Below, piece by piece: positions 15,773-23,815 of a stretch of DNA of 46,390 nt. Position 1 is the stretch's first letter. Each line of letters starts with the position of its first letter. Origin of the DNA: CAYJXA01 sp964404595 (GTDB lineage: Archaea > Nanobdellota > Nanobdellia > Woesearchaeales > GW2011-AR9); contig CAYOKQ010000004.1 of the NCBI GenBank assembly GCA_964404595.1, positions 1 through 46,390 of the forward strand, written 5' to 3'. The notes under the pieces were generated by a model. That model saw nothing but the letters and a program-made list of their open reading frames with translations. It was not told where the DNA came from and made no database searches. A program made the position numbers and the translations under genes.

Positions 15773-16462
15773 ATGATTACACTAAGCACGTTACATGATA
15801 TTTTATTCGCTAAAAAGTACTTTGTAAATCTTGAGAATATTACAATTGAGGAGCTTAAAGAAGAACCCCTCCCTAACCAACATCTTGATTCTGTACAAAC
15901 GAGCTTTGAGCTCAACAGTTTTGAGCACCATCTCTCTTTTCACACTGGCTATTTTCGAGATCAGCCTCACCCTAATCTCTCTGGACCCTATGCGGTCTTG
16001 TTACAGAAAGGAAGGTGTCGCAGTTGGGCTGAAATGGAAGCGCTAGAAGGAAAGTCAGTCATTCAATTAATAAAAATGAGTTTGGGCGGTCATCCGCTGC
16101 CTATCATGTATACAGATAAGAGTGTGCATGCGACTGCTGCTAAAGAGCTTCAGGATTTGATCGGCGCTGCTCCCATCTTTTATGAATATTTTGACAAATC
16201 AACGCATTCTTTACGCGATGATGTTTCCTGTAACGCAGAGATATGGAGTTGTATTGATTTGCAGCATGCAAGATATCGAACGTCCACTGGTTTAACACCG
16301 CAAGAAATAGCCCGCTATGTTGCCGCACTCTCAACCTCTTCAATTCTACAGGATGTTTCCTTAGTAGATGCATCCTATCAGAAGGTGCCCAAAAAGCATC
16401 TAGATTCATTACCTCAAAATCTACGAGCAAGAGCAAACTTCTTTCAACAAAGAAAAAAATAA
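15773..16462 (+). CDS. hypothetical protein
   Basis: 229 residues from ATG 15773, supported by TTTTAAATA at 15740-15748, 24 bp upstream; a TTG at 15749 would lie inside the promoter spacing. Soluble, no signal peptide. It has segments such as AVLLQKGRCRSWAEMEALEGKSVIQLIKMSLGGHPLPIMYTDKSVHATAAKEL and CNAEIWSCIDLQHARY that look like a mixed alpha/beta enzyme, but no family or catalytic motif is recognised. Not in an operon. Confidence 0.6.
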   Translation: MITLSTLHDILFAKKYFVNLENITIEELKEEPLPNQHLDSVQTSFELNSFEHHLSFHTGYFRDQPHPNLSGPYAVLLQKGRCRSWAEMEALEGKSVIQLIKMSLGGHPLPIMYTDKSVHATAAKELQDLIGAAPIFYEYFDKSTHSLRDDVSCNAEIWSCIDLQHARYRTSTGLTPQEIARYVAALSTSSILQDVSLVDASYQKVPKKHLDSLPQNLRARANFFQQRKK

Positions 16463-16487
16463 ATATTCACGGAATTTGTAAACACTT

Positions 16488-16604
16488 ATGCCCTTGCTTT
16501 GCGAAGTTTGCCATCATGAAATGGAACCAATCAAGCAGAAATATATCTGCAGACATTGCCACCACATCAAGCCCTGCTGTGAAGGAGAAGTATGTAATGA
16601 ATAA
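16488..16604 (+). CDS. 38-residue zinc-ribbon microprotein
   Basis: A short ORF starting ATG 16488: LCEVCHHEME ... YICRHCHHIKPCCEGEVCNE. Two CxxC pairs (residues 5-8 and 21-24), then a CC pair (30-31) and Cys36, with six histidines. Eighteen percent cysteine in 38 codons, with regular spacing, is unlikely by chance. The HIKPCCEGEVC ending resembles very small bacterial and archaeal zinc proteins that are often left unannotated. It lies 25 bp after the preceding gene and 20 bp before a convergent membrane protein gene. Function unknown. Confidence 0.6.
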   Translation: MPLLCEVCHHEMEPIKQKYICRHCHHIKPCCEGEVCNE

Positions 16605-16624
16605 AAAGAAAAAAAATAAGTCAA

Positions 16625-16891
16625 TTATCGTCTGCCTTTACTGGCAGGTTTAGCCATCATTTCTCCGCACATCGCAGCACATCCTGGACATTTGTTAGGT
16701 ATGAGCAGCTTCAAAGCTCCTCCCAGAACCATCAATACTGCCAGCCAACCGATCCAGCCGCCGACAATTTCCGCATTGCTCAGATTTGCTCCAACGCCCC
16801 AGCGCGGCCACACAAAAACATTAAGCAGCAATAATGCTCCAAGAACAATCTTAAAAACACCATGGCAGTGCTTGCACATATATTCTCCCAT
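16625..16891 (-). CDS. small cysteine-bearing membrane protein
   Basis: 88 residues with two transmembrane helices (VFKIVLGALLLLNVFVWP and GWIGWLAVLMVLGGALKLLIP). A CKHCH motif precedes the first and CPGCAAMCGEMM follows the second. The cysteines on the two termini would lie on the same side of the membrane and could share a metal. No family name can be given. It is convergent with the 38-residue zinc protein. Confidence 0.65.
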   Translation of the reverse strand: MGEYMCKHCHGVFKIVLGALLLLNVFVWPRWGVGANLSNAEIVGGWIGWLAVLMVLGGALKLLIPNKCPGCAAMCGEMMAKPASKGRR

Positions 16892-17038
16892 TCTAATTCA
16901 CCTCTTTTTAAAATTAAGAAGGCCAATAAAATCTATGGACACCTCTTTAATGATAGATGAAGAAGAGTTTAGGGTATAAAAAGGTATTGGCGGACAAGGA
17001 ATATTTGCTATATAGTAAATATCGCAAAAGAGAATAAA

Positions 17039-17220
17039 TACGGCTGCCGGGATTTTCGTTGCTCCTTCAGGTTTATGAGCGGGAACGCAGTGATTGCGAA
17101 TCCCCCTACCAGACCCAAAGAGATCTGAATCGAACCCGGACTTAAAGCTTGGGAAGCTCTTGTCATCTCGTGCTCTGCACAAACCCTCATTTATGCAAAG
17201 TACCACTAGACCACAGCCGT
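17039..17220 (-). tRNA. tRNA-Gly (anticodon CCC) with two introns
   Basis: Read on the minus strand: acceptor ACGGCTG/CAGCCGT with A73, D arm GTCTAGTGGT, anticodon stem AGAGC/GCTTT around TTCCCAA, T stem CCGGG/CCCGG. Intron 1, about 35 nt (17167-17201), interrupts the D loop near position 20: intron stem CTTTGCA/TGCAGAG, a short GTG/CAC core. Its borders could shift by one or two bases. Intron 2 (17053-17128, 76 nt) lies between positions 59 and 60: core TTCG/CGAA, bulges ATT and AAT, giving T loop TTCGATT. Mature length is 71 nt. The promoter TTTAAATATT lies at 17243-17252. A1:U72 replaces the usual G1:C72. Confidence 0.83.
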
Positions 17221-17242
17221 ATGAGAATTCTAGAGATGTACT

Positions 17243-17252
17243 CAATATTTAA
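17243..17252 (-). promoter_or_regulatory. TATA box of tRNA-Gly
   Basis: TTTAAATATT on the minus strand, 23 bp before tRNA position 1 at 17220; the expected archaeal spacing. Confidence 0.55.
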
Positions 17253-17254
17253 AT

Positions 17255-17719
17255 TTATTCTTCGTCAGTCCCTTCCCGTCGGATAACTTTCACCGCATCC
17301 ATTTTTACTGTAATAGGGATAGGAACTGCAGCTTCAAGTAATTCTACCACAATTTCTTCTTTCTGCTTGTTGATCCTGATTACTTTAGCATTTTCACGTT
17401 TAAATGGGCCGGAAATAATTTCCACAATATCACTCTTGCGGATGTTCATTTCAACTTTCACTTGCTCGAGCATATGTTCTATCTCAACGTAGGGAATTTC
17501 CTGGGGCAGCACACCGCGAGCATAGGGAATGCCTTGTAACATTGATTCAGCATCTTCAATAGAAGCTACTTCGACGAAAATATATCCTCTCATCCCGTGG
17601 GGCCGAATTGCCGCAAAGAAATTCTCTTTGACGCCTTTGCGCATCTTAGAAACTAAATAGTCAATTACCTGATCTTCTCGGTTCGCTGCGGTCCTGACAC
17701 CAAATATTTTTGCGTCCAT
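17255..17719 (-). CDS. spt5: transcription elongation factor Spt5 (NusG)
   Basis: 154 residues, the archaeal Spt5 length. An N-terminal NGN domain (KIFGVRTAANREDQVIDYLVSKM ... ENFFAAIRPHGMRGYIFVEVASIEDAESMLQGIPYARGVL) binds the RNA polymerase clamp. A KOW domain follows (IRKSDIVEIISGPFKRENAKVIRINKQKEEIVVELLEAAVPIPITVKMDAVKVIRRE). With Spt4 it makes the polymerase processive and couples it to the ribosome. It follows secE by 1 bp, the usual archaeal secE-spt5 order. Confidence 0.95.
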   Translation of the reverse strand: MDAKIFGVRTAANREDQVIDYLVSKMRKGVKENFFAAIRPHGMRGYIFVEVASIEDAESMLQGIPYARGVLPQEIPYVEIEHMLEQVKVEMNIRKSDIVEIISGPFKRENAKVIRINKQKEEIVVELLEAAVPIPITVKMDAVKVIRREGTDEE

Positions 17720-17720
17720 C

Positions 17721-17945
17721 TTAAATTAATAATTCTTTGATAAGGAATATAACAAATCCTAAAGCGCCGATGATACCAATGCCAATACTGGTTACTTTCA
17801 CGGTAGCCCAATATTCATCTTTGCTCGGTTTCTTGGTAACTCGCAAAACTCTTACGGTCTCCTTTATAAATCTTTTCAGTCTATTGGGAGATTCCTGCGA
17901 AACAGATTCCGGGATTTGAGCCTGCGGCGGGGTTTGTTCATCCAT
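17721..17945 (-). CDS. secE: protein translocase subunit SecE (Sec61 gamma)
   Basis: 74 residues: a cytoplasmic amphipathic helix (RLKRFIKETVRVLRVTKKPSKDEYWATVKVTS) and one transmembrane helix (IGIGIIGALGFVIFLIKELL). The W/Y-x-x-x-K-x-T pattern and KKPSKDEY are the family signature. SecE clamps SecY in the protein-conducting channel. A short Pro/Gln-rich extension precedes it. Adjacent to spt5, as in many archaea. Confidence 0.93.
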   Translation of the reverse strand: MDEQTPPQAQIPESVSQESPNRLKRFIKETVRVLRVTKKPSKDEYWATVKVTSIGIGIIGALGFVIFLIKELLI

Positions 17946-17981
17946 GCCTTTGCAACAAGAATGTGCTTTATAAAGGTTTCT

Positions 17982-18620
17982 TTATGTTTTTGGTTCAGGG
18001 AAAAGGGATTCTAATTCTGCCTGCGTAAACTGCTTATGAGTGTAACGCCCATACATCATTATTGAAATATATTCAGCAGCTTCTGCAGGCCGTATTCCCA
18101 AAGTTTGTAGAAGCGGAATCCCTTCCGAAATGGTCTTCTCACCCGCTGCATCTAAAAAAATACCAAAAGTTTGATTTCTATAATCCAGCATATTGTACTG
18201 GAGCGCTGTTTGTATAAATGTTGCTGCTCTTTGCAGATCAATTTTTGGCTGTTGTACGCTTACTATGCCGCTCACATCATTGCTCCAACTTTCAGTGGAA
18301 CCTGAAAATCTATCGATACCTCTGAGAGTGTAAAGCACGAGCGTTTCCGGAGATTTTATCTGATATCGTACTTGCCCTTCTCCCGCACTCTTTTCAAATT
18401 CAAAGGTAGGAGAATATGTATTCATGAAAATTCGACATAAATCGGCCGCGCACGAGTCAAAATAGGTTCCATAACTATCTTTTACGATTCCCTGCTCATC
18501 TTTGTAAGTATCATCTTGGAATATTTTCTTAGGAACTACGAAGGCAGTTAATGTTTCTAAAGAGGGTTGAACAATTTCTCTTTTAGGTTTCCATACCATT
18601 GTTAATGGTCCCAAATTCAT
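17982..18620 (-). CDS. hypothetical protein between ftsZ and secE
   Basis: 212 residues, no recognised family. Soluble alpha/beta composition. Features: LCRIFMNTYSPTFEFEKSAGEGQVRYQIKSPETLVLYTLRGIDRFSG and a helical end (GIPLLQTLGIRPAEAAEYISIMMYGRYTHKQFTQAELESLF). TTTTTAAAAG near 18643-18652 lies about 23 bp before the ATG, so it has its own promoter. In many archaea ftsZ is next to secE-spt5; this gene interrupts that arrangement. Confidence 0.6.
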   Translation of the reverse strand: MNLGPLTMVWKPKREIVQPSLETLTAFVVPKKIFQDDTYKDEQGIVKDSYGTYFDSCAADLCRIFMNTYSPTFEFEKSAGEGQVRYQIKSPETLVLYTLRGIDRFSGSTESWSNDVSGIVSVQQPKIDLQRAATFIQTALQYNMLDYRNQTFGIFLDAAGEKTISEGIPLLQTLGIRPAEAAEYISIMMYGRYTHKQFTQAELESLFPEPKT

Positions 18621-18662
18621 GTCTTTTCCATCCCAAGCTTTCTTTTAAAAATCTTACGCATC

Positions 18663-19805
18663 TCAATTCATAAATTCAATCCCAAGCTCATTCTCCATCA
18701 CGCTTTTCTTCTTGGTAAAATACTTGTTGCCTTCACCAAAAATCTGTTCTGATTTAACTCCGGTAATAATAACCATAGTTCGGATAGTCTTATCCAGGTC
18801 TTTGTAAATCTGCGCACCCCAAATTATCTTGGCTTTAGGATCAAGACGCTCAGACACTGTTTCCACAATTTTTCTCGATTCATCCAGGGTTAAATTCTCG
18901 CCGCCGGAAATGTTGATCAACGCCCCGGTTGCATGGGACACGTCAACATCGATTAATGGATTTTGCAAGGCTTTATGCACACTCTCTTCCGCTCTATTTT
19001 CAGAATCTGATTCACCCATGCCAATGAGAGCTACTCCGCCTTCGCTCATAATCGTTTTGACATCGGCAAAATCAAGATTTACCAAGCCGGTCTTGGTCAC
19101 TAATTCGGCAACTCCTTTGACAGCGTTGGTTAAAATTTCATCAGCTACTTTAAATGCGGTTTGAAGCGGCAGATGCGGCGCCAGTTCCAATAATTTTTCG
19201 TTAGGGATAACAATTAATGTATTGACGCTTTGTTCCAATTTCTCCAGGCCGATCATGGCATTTTCAAAGCGATGCGATCCTTCCATCATGAAAGGCATGG
19301 TCACAATTCCAATAGTGAGCATTCCGGACCTTCGAGCTAACTGTGCTACATATGGCAAACTTCCAGTGCCCGTTCCTCCGCCTAAACCGCAGGTGAGAAA
19401 AGCCATATCCGAACCTTCAAGTGCTTTCTTTAATTCATGTTCACTTTCCTTGGCTGCTTCTTCACCTATTTTGGGATTTGAGCCTGCGCCCAGACCTTGA
19501 GTCAGTTCTTTACCGATGAGAATTTTTTTATCCGCCGTGGTATAGAGTAAATCCTGTGCATCAGTATTGATGGCCACGGTTTCAATGCCTTTAATGCCTA
19601 CCTCGCCAATGCGTTGGATAGTATTATTCCCGGCTCCCCCTGCTCCTACGACCTTAATTCTGGTCTTATGGCTGGCAATCAGGCGCTGCAGCTCTTCATC
19701 CACGTTTTGATTGGCTTCTTTGTGGGAAATTTCTTCGGCGTGAAACTGGGCATGATTACTTGGAGAATAATTTTCAGAGCGACTGTGATCAACATGAACT
19801 GCCAT
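18663..19805 (-). CDS. ftsZ: cell division GTPase FtsZ
   Basis: 380 residues. The tubulin/FtsZ GTPase is complete: KVVGAGGAGNN (residues 51-61), NTDAQDL, the tubulin signature GLGGGTGTGS, and the T7 loop region LVNLDFADVKTIMSEGGVALIGMG with the catalytic Asp. The C-terminal domain ends IIWGAQIYKDLDKTIRTMVIITGV, then a short tail without the bacterial FtsA/ZipA-binding peptide. It polymerises at mid-cell with GTP. The N-terminal 45 residues are a Glu/His-rich extension. Confidence 0.97.
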   Translation of the reverse strand: MAVHVDHSRSENYSPSNHAQFHAEEISHKEANQNVDEELQRLIASHKTRIKVVGAGGAGNNTIQRIGEVGIKGIETVAINTDAQDLLYTTADKKILIGKELTQGLGAGSNPKIGEEAAKESEHELKKALEGSDMAFLTCGLGGGTGTGSLPYVAQLARRSGMLTIGIVTMPFMMEGSHRFENAMIGLEKLEQSVNTLIVIPNEKLLELAPHLPLQTAFKVADEILTNAVKGVAELVTKTGLVNLDFADVKTIMSEGGVALIGMGESDSENRAEESVHKALQNPLIDVDVSHATGALINISGGENLTLDESRKIVETVSERLDPKAKIIWGAQIYKDLDKTIRTMVIITGVKSEQIFGEGNKYFTKKKSVMENELGIEFMN

Positions 19806-19973
19806 AATAAACCCTCATCCCTTTTTATGGAATATTTGAGAATCCTTTAGTTTATAAATATTATTGCGATGAAAAGGTGGAATAGAATGATTAGAAAAAG
19901 AAAGTGAAAAAAAGTATTTATCTAACGCAAAGATTTGCGAAACCCTTGCAGTAGAAAAATAGTAGCACCATTC

Positions 19974-20636
19974 TTACTGCCCTTTCACTCGAAACTCAAT
20001 CTCTTTAACTTTCGTCAAATCTCCTAGCTTTTTCATGAGCGCATCAGTCAAAGGGGGAGGCAAACTAACAGGCAATTCCACCACTGCTTTTCCATCCTTC
20101 ACTTCAACCTTCATCTGATTTTCCGGAATGCGGAAAGACATGCTTAAGAAAGATACGATTTGCTCGGCAGGATCTTCTACCCTGCGTCGAATCTTAAATG
20201 TATACACCACTTCTTTTCCTGCCAGTGGATGATTGAAATTAACGATGACCCTGCCGCCAGAAATATTGCTGACTATTCCCATCTCTCCATCAACATCAAT
20301 CTGCAATCCTGGTTGCGGCTGCATCTTATGTTCACGAAAGGTATTCATGGGAATGATCTTTACTTTTTTCACATCACGTTTGCCAAAGGCATGCTCGGGA
20401 GACAAGGTAATAGTGTATTCTTTTCCAACTTCTTTGTCCACCAATTGCTCGTCTAAACCCGGAAGAAGCTGTTTTTCTCCCACGCATATAGTAGCTGGGC
20501 CATATTTAGTTTTCTCAGAATGGATATGCTGTTCTTGCGCCACCTGTGCCAAGGTCGTATCAAAGACATGCCCGTCAGGCAGCTTTCCGGTATAATCTAC
20601 TTCGACGAAATCATGAGATTTAATTTTTTCGGGCAT
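19974..20636 (-). CDS. FKBP-type peptidyl-prolyl isomerase, long archaeal form
   Basis: 220 residues. An FKBP core (HDFVEVDYTGKLPDGHVFDTT ... LLPGLDEQLVDKEVGKEYTITLSPEHAFGKRD) is interrupted by the insert-in-flap chaperone domain (VKIIPMNTFREHKMQPQPGLQIDVDGEMGIVSNISGGRVIVNFNHPLAGKEVVYTFKI), as in SlyD and archaeal FKBP26-29. A further domain of about 65 residues ends the protein, the mark of the long archaeal group. It isomerises prolyl bonds and prevents aggregation. CTTATAAATATT lies about 23 bp before the ATG. Confidence 0.95.
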   Translation of the reverse strand: MPEKIKSHDFVEVDYTGKLPDGHVFDTTLAQVAQEQHIHSEKTKYGPATICVGEKQLLPGLDEQLVDKEVGKEYTITLSPEHAFGKRDVKKVKIIPMNTFREHKMQPQPGLQIDVDGEMGIVSNISGGRVIVNFNHPLAGKEVVYTFKIRRRVEDPAEQIVSFLSMSFRIPENQMKVEVKDGKAVVELPVSLPPPLTDALMKKLGDLTKVKEIEFRVKGQ

Positions 20637-20709
20637 TTTACAGTACGTTTAGGTTAATATTTATAAGCCTTTTGGGAGAGAGAAAGGAAGAAAAAAAGAG
20701 AAGAAAAGA

Positions 20710-21066
20710 TTATTTTAATTTAATTCGAGCTTCACTTCGCAGTTTGGAAATAAGAGCTTGAATCTCCGTGACCTCTACTTCTGCTGCTGAAATAATTTTA
20801 TTAATTTCCTCAGATTCTTTCTTAAGAGCAATCTCGACTACCTTCTTCCCCGGCAAGTTTGAAGTAGATTGTATCGCAACTAACTTTTGTTCTAGTTCTG
20901 CTAAATACCTTCTATATACTTGAATTGCTGTTGCAAGGCCGGCTAAATCACTGCCAATGTGATGTTCTGCTTCAATATGTTCTTTAAGGTTTAAATGAGC
21001 GTTTACATAATCCCCTTTTTTTACTCTTTCTCTTATTACTGATAATCTTTGATGAAATAAACCCAT
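20710..21066 (-). CDS. hypothetical coiled-coil protein
   Basis: 118 residues from ATG 21066, preceded by the ribosome-site-like AAAGGTGAT. Nearly all helical: two antiparallel coiled-coil segments (IQVYRRYLAELEQKLVAIQS and KVVEIALKKESEEINKIISAAEVEVTEIQALISKLRSEA). The N-terminal half has HLNLKEHIEAEHHIG. Not recognised. It follows the cytidylate kinase gene on the same strand with a 37-bp gap and may be cotranscribed. Confidence 0.6.
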   Translation of the reverse strand: MGLFHQRLSVIRERVKKGDYVNAHLNLKEHIEAEHHIGSDLAGLATAIQVYRRYLAELEQKLVAIQSTSNLPGKKVVEIALKKESEEINKIISAAEVEVTEIQALISKLRSEARIKLK

Positions 21067-21103
21067 TTGTATCACCTTTTGTTTTGTTACTTAATTTATT
21101 ACT

Positions 21104-21697
21104 TTATCTTGCTAAATTCTTGCTATTTTTATACTTTTCCACAAAATCCAGTATCTCCTGCGCTGCCTGCTGCGCGCTGATGGCAGTCGTATCCACAGTA
21201 AGATCATATTGAGTAAGATCGGTAATGTCCAAATTATAATATTTCTTGTATCTTTGTTGGTCATTCTCAAACCGTTCCATAATGCTTTTTTTCATCTGGG
21301 CCAGGGACCTGATATCCCCTTCGTTACGCTGCTGCTGCAAATCCTTCTGCTGTAGATCATTCCAGATACGTTTTGCAGCTTCATCCATGTCGACAGTAAT
21401 AAAAATTTTGATGGACTTAGGCAAAAAATGAAATTGAGTTCGCCCTTCCACGATAATCACACGATGATGTTTTTCTTGCTGCCGTGCCTGCATAGCTGCT
21501 GTCTTATCCACATCTACGTCTGTTTCGGGATGAGTTAAGGCATACTCATTTAATTCTGTTAACGTCAATCCTTTTTGTTTGGCTAATTCCCGCCGAATAC
21601 CCCCAACATAGATGCGCGAAGCGGATAATTTTTCAACCAGTATCTTGGCCACGGTGCTTTTGCCGCTTCCTGGCGTTCCAGAGATGGTGATTATCAT
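21104..21697 (-). CDS. cmk: cytidylate kinase (archaeal type), rebuilt downstream of an insertion
   Basis: 197 residues from ATG 21697. P-loop GTPGSGKST at residues 7-15; then SRIYVGGIRRELAKQKGLTLTELNEYA (NMP-binding part), VIIVEGRTQFHFLP, a lid rich in Gln/Lys/Arg (NDLQQKDLQQQRNEGDIRSL) and DLTQYDLTVDTTAISAQQAAQEIL, matching archaeal CMP kinase order. It phosphorylates CMP/dCMP. Its first 39-45 bp are duplicated at 23035-23079 in front of the Schlafen-like gene. The original promoter therefore lies 1.4 kb away. It now starts 5 bp after that gene's stop and is probably translated by coupling. Confidence 0.9.
   Translation of the reverse strand: MIITISGTPGSGKSTVAKILVEKLSASRIYVGGIRRELAKQKGLTLTELNEYALTHPETDVDVDKTAAMQARQQEKHHRVIIVEGRTQFHFLPKSIKIFITVDMDEAAKRIWNDLQQKDLQQQRNEGDIRSLAQMKKSIMERFENDQQRYKKYYNLDITDLTQYDLTVDTTAISAQQAAQEILDFVEKYKNSKNLAR
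21653..21691. repeat. 39-bp direct repeat, proximal copy (start of cmk)
   Basis: Thirty-nine bases identical to 23035-23073; extending over the start codon, 44 of 45 match (one T/G difference at 21692/23074). It encodes the first residues MIITISGTPGSGKST of cytidylate kinase. Identity stops sharply on both sides. Confidence 0.9.
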
Positions 21698-21702
21698 CTT
21701 CT

Positions 21703-23079
21703 TTAGTTTGTTTTCCCTCCTCTTTTTATTTCCCAAAATCCCCCTTTTGCTGAACCCACTCTTTTTAAAACCCCTTTCTTGCTCAATAAAGCCAATTGTT
21801 TCTCTACTCCTCTTTGAGAAATTCCTATGTTTTGAGCCATCTCTCGCGCAGAAATAGATCTATTTTCTGTAATGAGAGCTAGGATTTTCTCTGAACTTTT
21901 CTCCGAACTATCTCCGAACTTTACACCGCCCATAACTCCGACCTTCCTATCAAAAATCACCAAAAACCCGCTTTTGAGCTTCTTAAACTCAACTTTAACC
22001 TTTTCGTCTTTACACGCATCATGAATCCGTTTAATTCCAGAACCCCAACGCTCGATATCTTTGCTCAAATATAGTGTATTAGCTATGAGTGGATTTCTCA
22101 AAACAGATCTTTCAGATCCGGTAAAGAAATCTTTGGGATCATAGCCTTCGGGAAATAATCCTGGATTGTAAATCTCTACCCTGTTCTTGAAGATAGCAAC
22201 TTCATTGCCTTTCCTGTTTTCATAATCCCTATGGCAAAGAGAGTTTACCAATGCTTCTGTAATTGCTCTGAGGGGAATTTCGGGAATCTCTTTTCGTACT
22301 CGCTCTTTCAATTCAGCCCGCCAGTTAACATGTTCTTTGATATATGATTCAGACTGTTGTAGCAATTGAAAAATGTTTCCTTTAAACTGCCGAATGTCCA
22401 AAAAAGTCAGTTTATCTGTTCCTGCAAATACCGCTGCCTGTACTTCCTGTTGATTTTCATCGCAAAACAAGACTTCAGCAGCTTTTAGTAATTTTCCATC
22501 TTTCAACAAGCCCAATTTGTTCAGTACTGCTTTCGCATCGGTAAACTTAAAATCTATTCGTTTTGCTGCATTTGCTCGCTCAACAAAATCTCGCAGCGTT
22601 TCTTCATTAACGTCTTTCAGATTTTTCTCAGAAATTTCTTCTTCCCATAGGATTCTGTTTTTCTTCAAAATCAGCTTTTCTAACTCTTGAGAACTTATTT
22701 TTTTGTCTTCATCTCCAACACGGATATACGCACGCCCAAAAGCATAATAGGGAACGTGCTCTCCAGCAAATTCAACATGAATGCAACTCTTCCCTTCTAA
22801 ATTTAATTCATTGATCTTTGGAAATATTTTTGGTTCAATATTATCAGAGATCGTTTTGGAAATTTCTCTTATTGTGTTCTCTGTAACGGCCTGTCCAACA
22901 ACTTCACCACTGTTCTTAATGCCAAAATATAATTCTCCCAACCGATGCTTGTTAAGGATAGCAACTATGGAAACAATAGCTTCTTTGAGTTCTGAAGTTG
23001 ATTTCTTCAATTCTAAAGATTCATGTTCTTTCAGGGTGCTTTTGCCGCTTCCTGGCGTTCCAGAGATGGTGATGATCAT
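21703..23079 (-). CDS. Schlafen/AlbA_2-domain helix-turn-helix protein fused to a cmk start
   Basis: 458 residues. Residues 1-15 (MIITISGTPGSGKST) are the start of cytidylate kinase. Then, without a new Met, an AlbA_2 domain begins: KEHESLELKKSTSELKEAIVSIVAILNKHRLGELYFGIKNSGEVVGQ. A central segment and a RecG-like/HATPase_c_4 module follow (IPLRAITEALVNSLCHRDYENRKGNEVAIF ... NPLIANTLYLSKDIERWGSGIKRIHDAC). A winged helix-turn-helix closes it (SISAREMAQNIGISQRGVEKQLALLSKKGVL). Such proteins are putative regulators or nucleases, often mobile. It uses the promoter (TTATAAATA, 23103-23111) and start codon of cmk. The P-loop fragment is too short to be a kinase. Confidence 0.88.
   Translation of the reverse strand: MIITISGTPGSGKSTLKEHESLELKKSTSELKEAIVSIVAILNKHRLGELYFGIKNSGEVVGQAVTENTIREISKTISDNIEPKIFPKINELNLEGKSCIHVEFAGEHVPYYAFGRAYIRVGDEDKKISSQELEKLILKKNRILWEEEISEKNLKDVNEETLRDFVERANAAKRIDFKFTDAKAVLNKLGLLKDGKLLKAAEVLFCDENQQEVQAAVFAGTDKLTFLDIRQFKGNIFQLLQQSESYIKEHVNWRAELKERVRKEIPEIPLRAITEALVNSLCHRDYENRKGNEVAIFKNRVEIYNPGLFPEGYDPKDFFTGSERSVLRNPLIANTLYLSKDIERWGSGIKRIHDACKDEKVKVEFKKLKSGFLVIFDRKVGVMGGVKFGDSSEKSSEKILALITENRSISAREMAQNIGISQRGVEKQLALLSKKGVLKRVGSAKGGFWEIKRGGKTN
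23035..23073. repeat. 39-bp direct repeat, distal copy (start of the Schlafen-like gene)
   Basis: Partner of 21653-21691. This copy keeps the presumed original cmk promoter (TTATAAATA about 20 bp before its ATG). The two copies bound a 1343-bp insert. Confidence 0.9.
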
Positions 23080-23188
23080 AAAAGCACAGGATAGAACAAT
23101 ATTTATAATCCTATGGTTTATCTATAGTTTTTAAACTATATATTAAAATAGTGAAAGGTTTAAGTATCATTTTAGGAATGCTTATTAC

Positions 23189-23815
23189 GTGGCGCAGGCA
23201 GAGGTGAAACAACATTGGAAATTAATTCTACTGACAGTCATTCTTACCCTCGCAGGTATTTTCTTCATCCGGCCGGCAGTGCTTGGTTATAGTGTCTATC
23301 AGGATCTGCAGAAAACAAATTTGACGACGCAGGAATATGGGCAATCCATCGATCAAATTCAAGAAGAACTTCATCTCAGCAACGCCACGCTCACCAGTTA
23401 TGCTGTCTTCAACGAACAATTACTGCGCCAGGTTGCGCAGATGACCGATGACCTTGCCGCAAAATCAGCCGAGTTGGCCAGGTTGAATGCCAAATTAGAG
23501 GAAGTCCAAAGAGAATATGCTCAAAAAGTCATGGAGCTGCAAGACGAGCTTACCCTGCAAGAGAATGATGCTACGACAGAACTGAGCCAAGTACGGACAC
23601 AATTGCAGAATCTTACTGCTGCCTATGCACAGAACCTCGATGAAAAAGAGGCAGAAATAGAGCAGATCACTTCACAGCAGAACCTCTTTATCGTGCAAAC
23701 TGCCCGTTCCATCTGCTGCAAGGAACGAGTTGATGATTCAAGCATCAATTCCTATGAGATTGTGAATAATCGGATCATGTGCATGAGCAATGGAAATAGA
23801 ACGATTAGCTGTTAG
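23189..23815 (+). CDS. membrane-anchored coiled-coil protein
   Basis: 208 residues with a GTG start at 23189; GTTTAAGTA near 23157-23165 is about 24 bp upstream. One N-terminal transmembrane helix (LILLTVILTLAGIFFIRPAVLG, residues 12-33), then about 110 residues of coiled coil (LLRQVAQMTDDLAAKSAELARLNAKLEEVQREYAQKVMELQDELTL). A small Cys-containing tail follows (SICCKERVDDSSINSYEIVNNRIMCMSNGNRTISC). The tail would be outside the cell and could be disulfide-bonded. This layout is common in DPANN archaea; function unknown. Confidence 0.75.
   Translation: MAQAEVKQHWKLILLTVILTLAGIFFIRPAVLGYSVYQDLQKTNLTTQEYGQSIDQIQEELHLSNATLTSYAVFNEQLLRQVAQMTDDLAAKSAELARLNAKLEEVQREYAQKVMELQDELTLQENDATTELSQVRTQLQNLTAAYAQNLDEKEAEIEQITSQQNLFIVQTARSICCKERVDDSSINSYEIVNNRIMCMSNGNRTISC

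Noticed and set aside
17053..17128. tRNA-Gly T-loop intron as a third member of the tRNA-Arg intron family
   Set aside because: It contains CACTGCGTT, similar to the conserved block, but here this lies in a simple GGGA-CGCA/TGCG-TCCC hairpin and the other two blocks are absent.
21703..23079. P-loop at the start of the Schlafen-like protein as a real kinase domain
   Set aside because: Only 15 residues match cytidylate kinase and then the AlbA_2 domain begins; no kinase fold follows.
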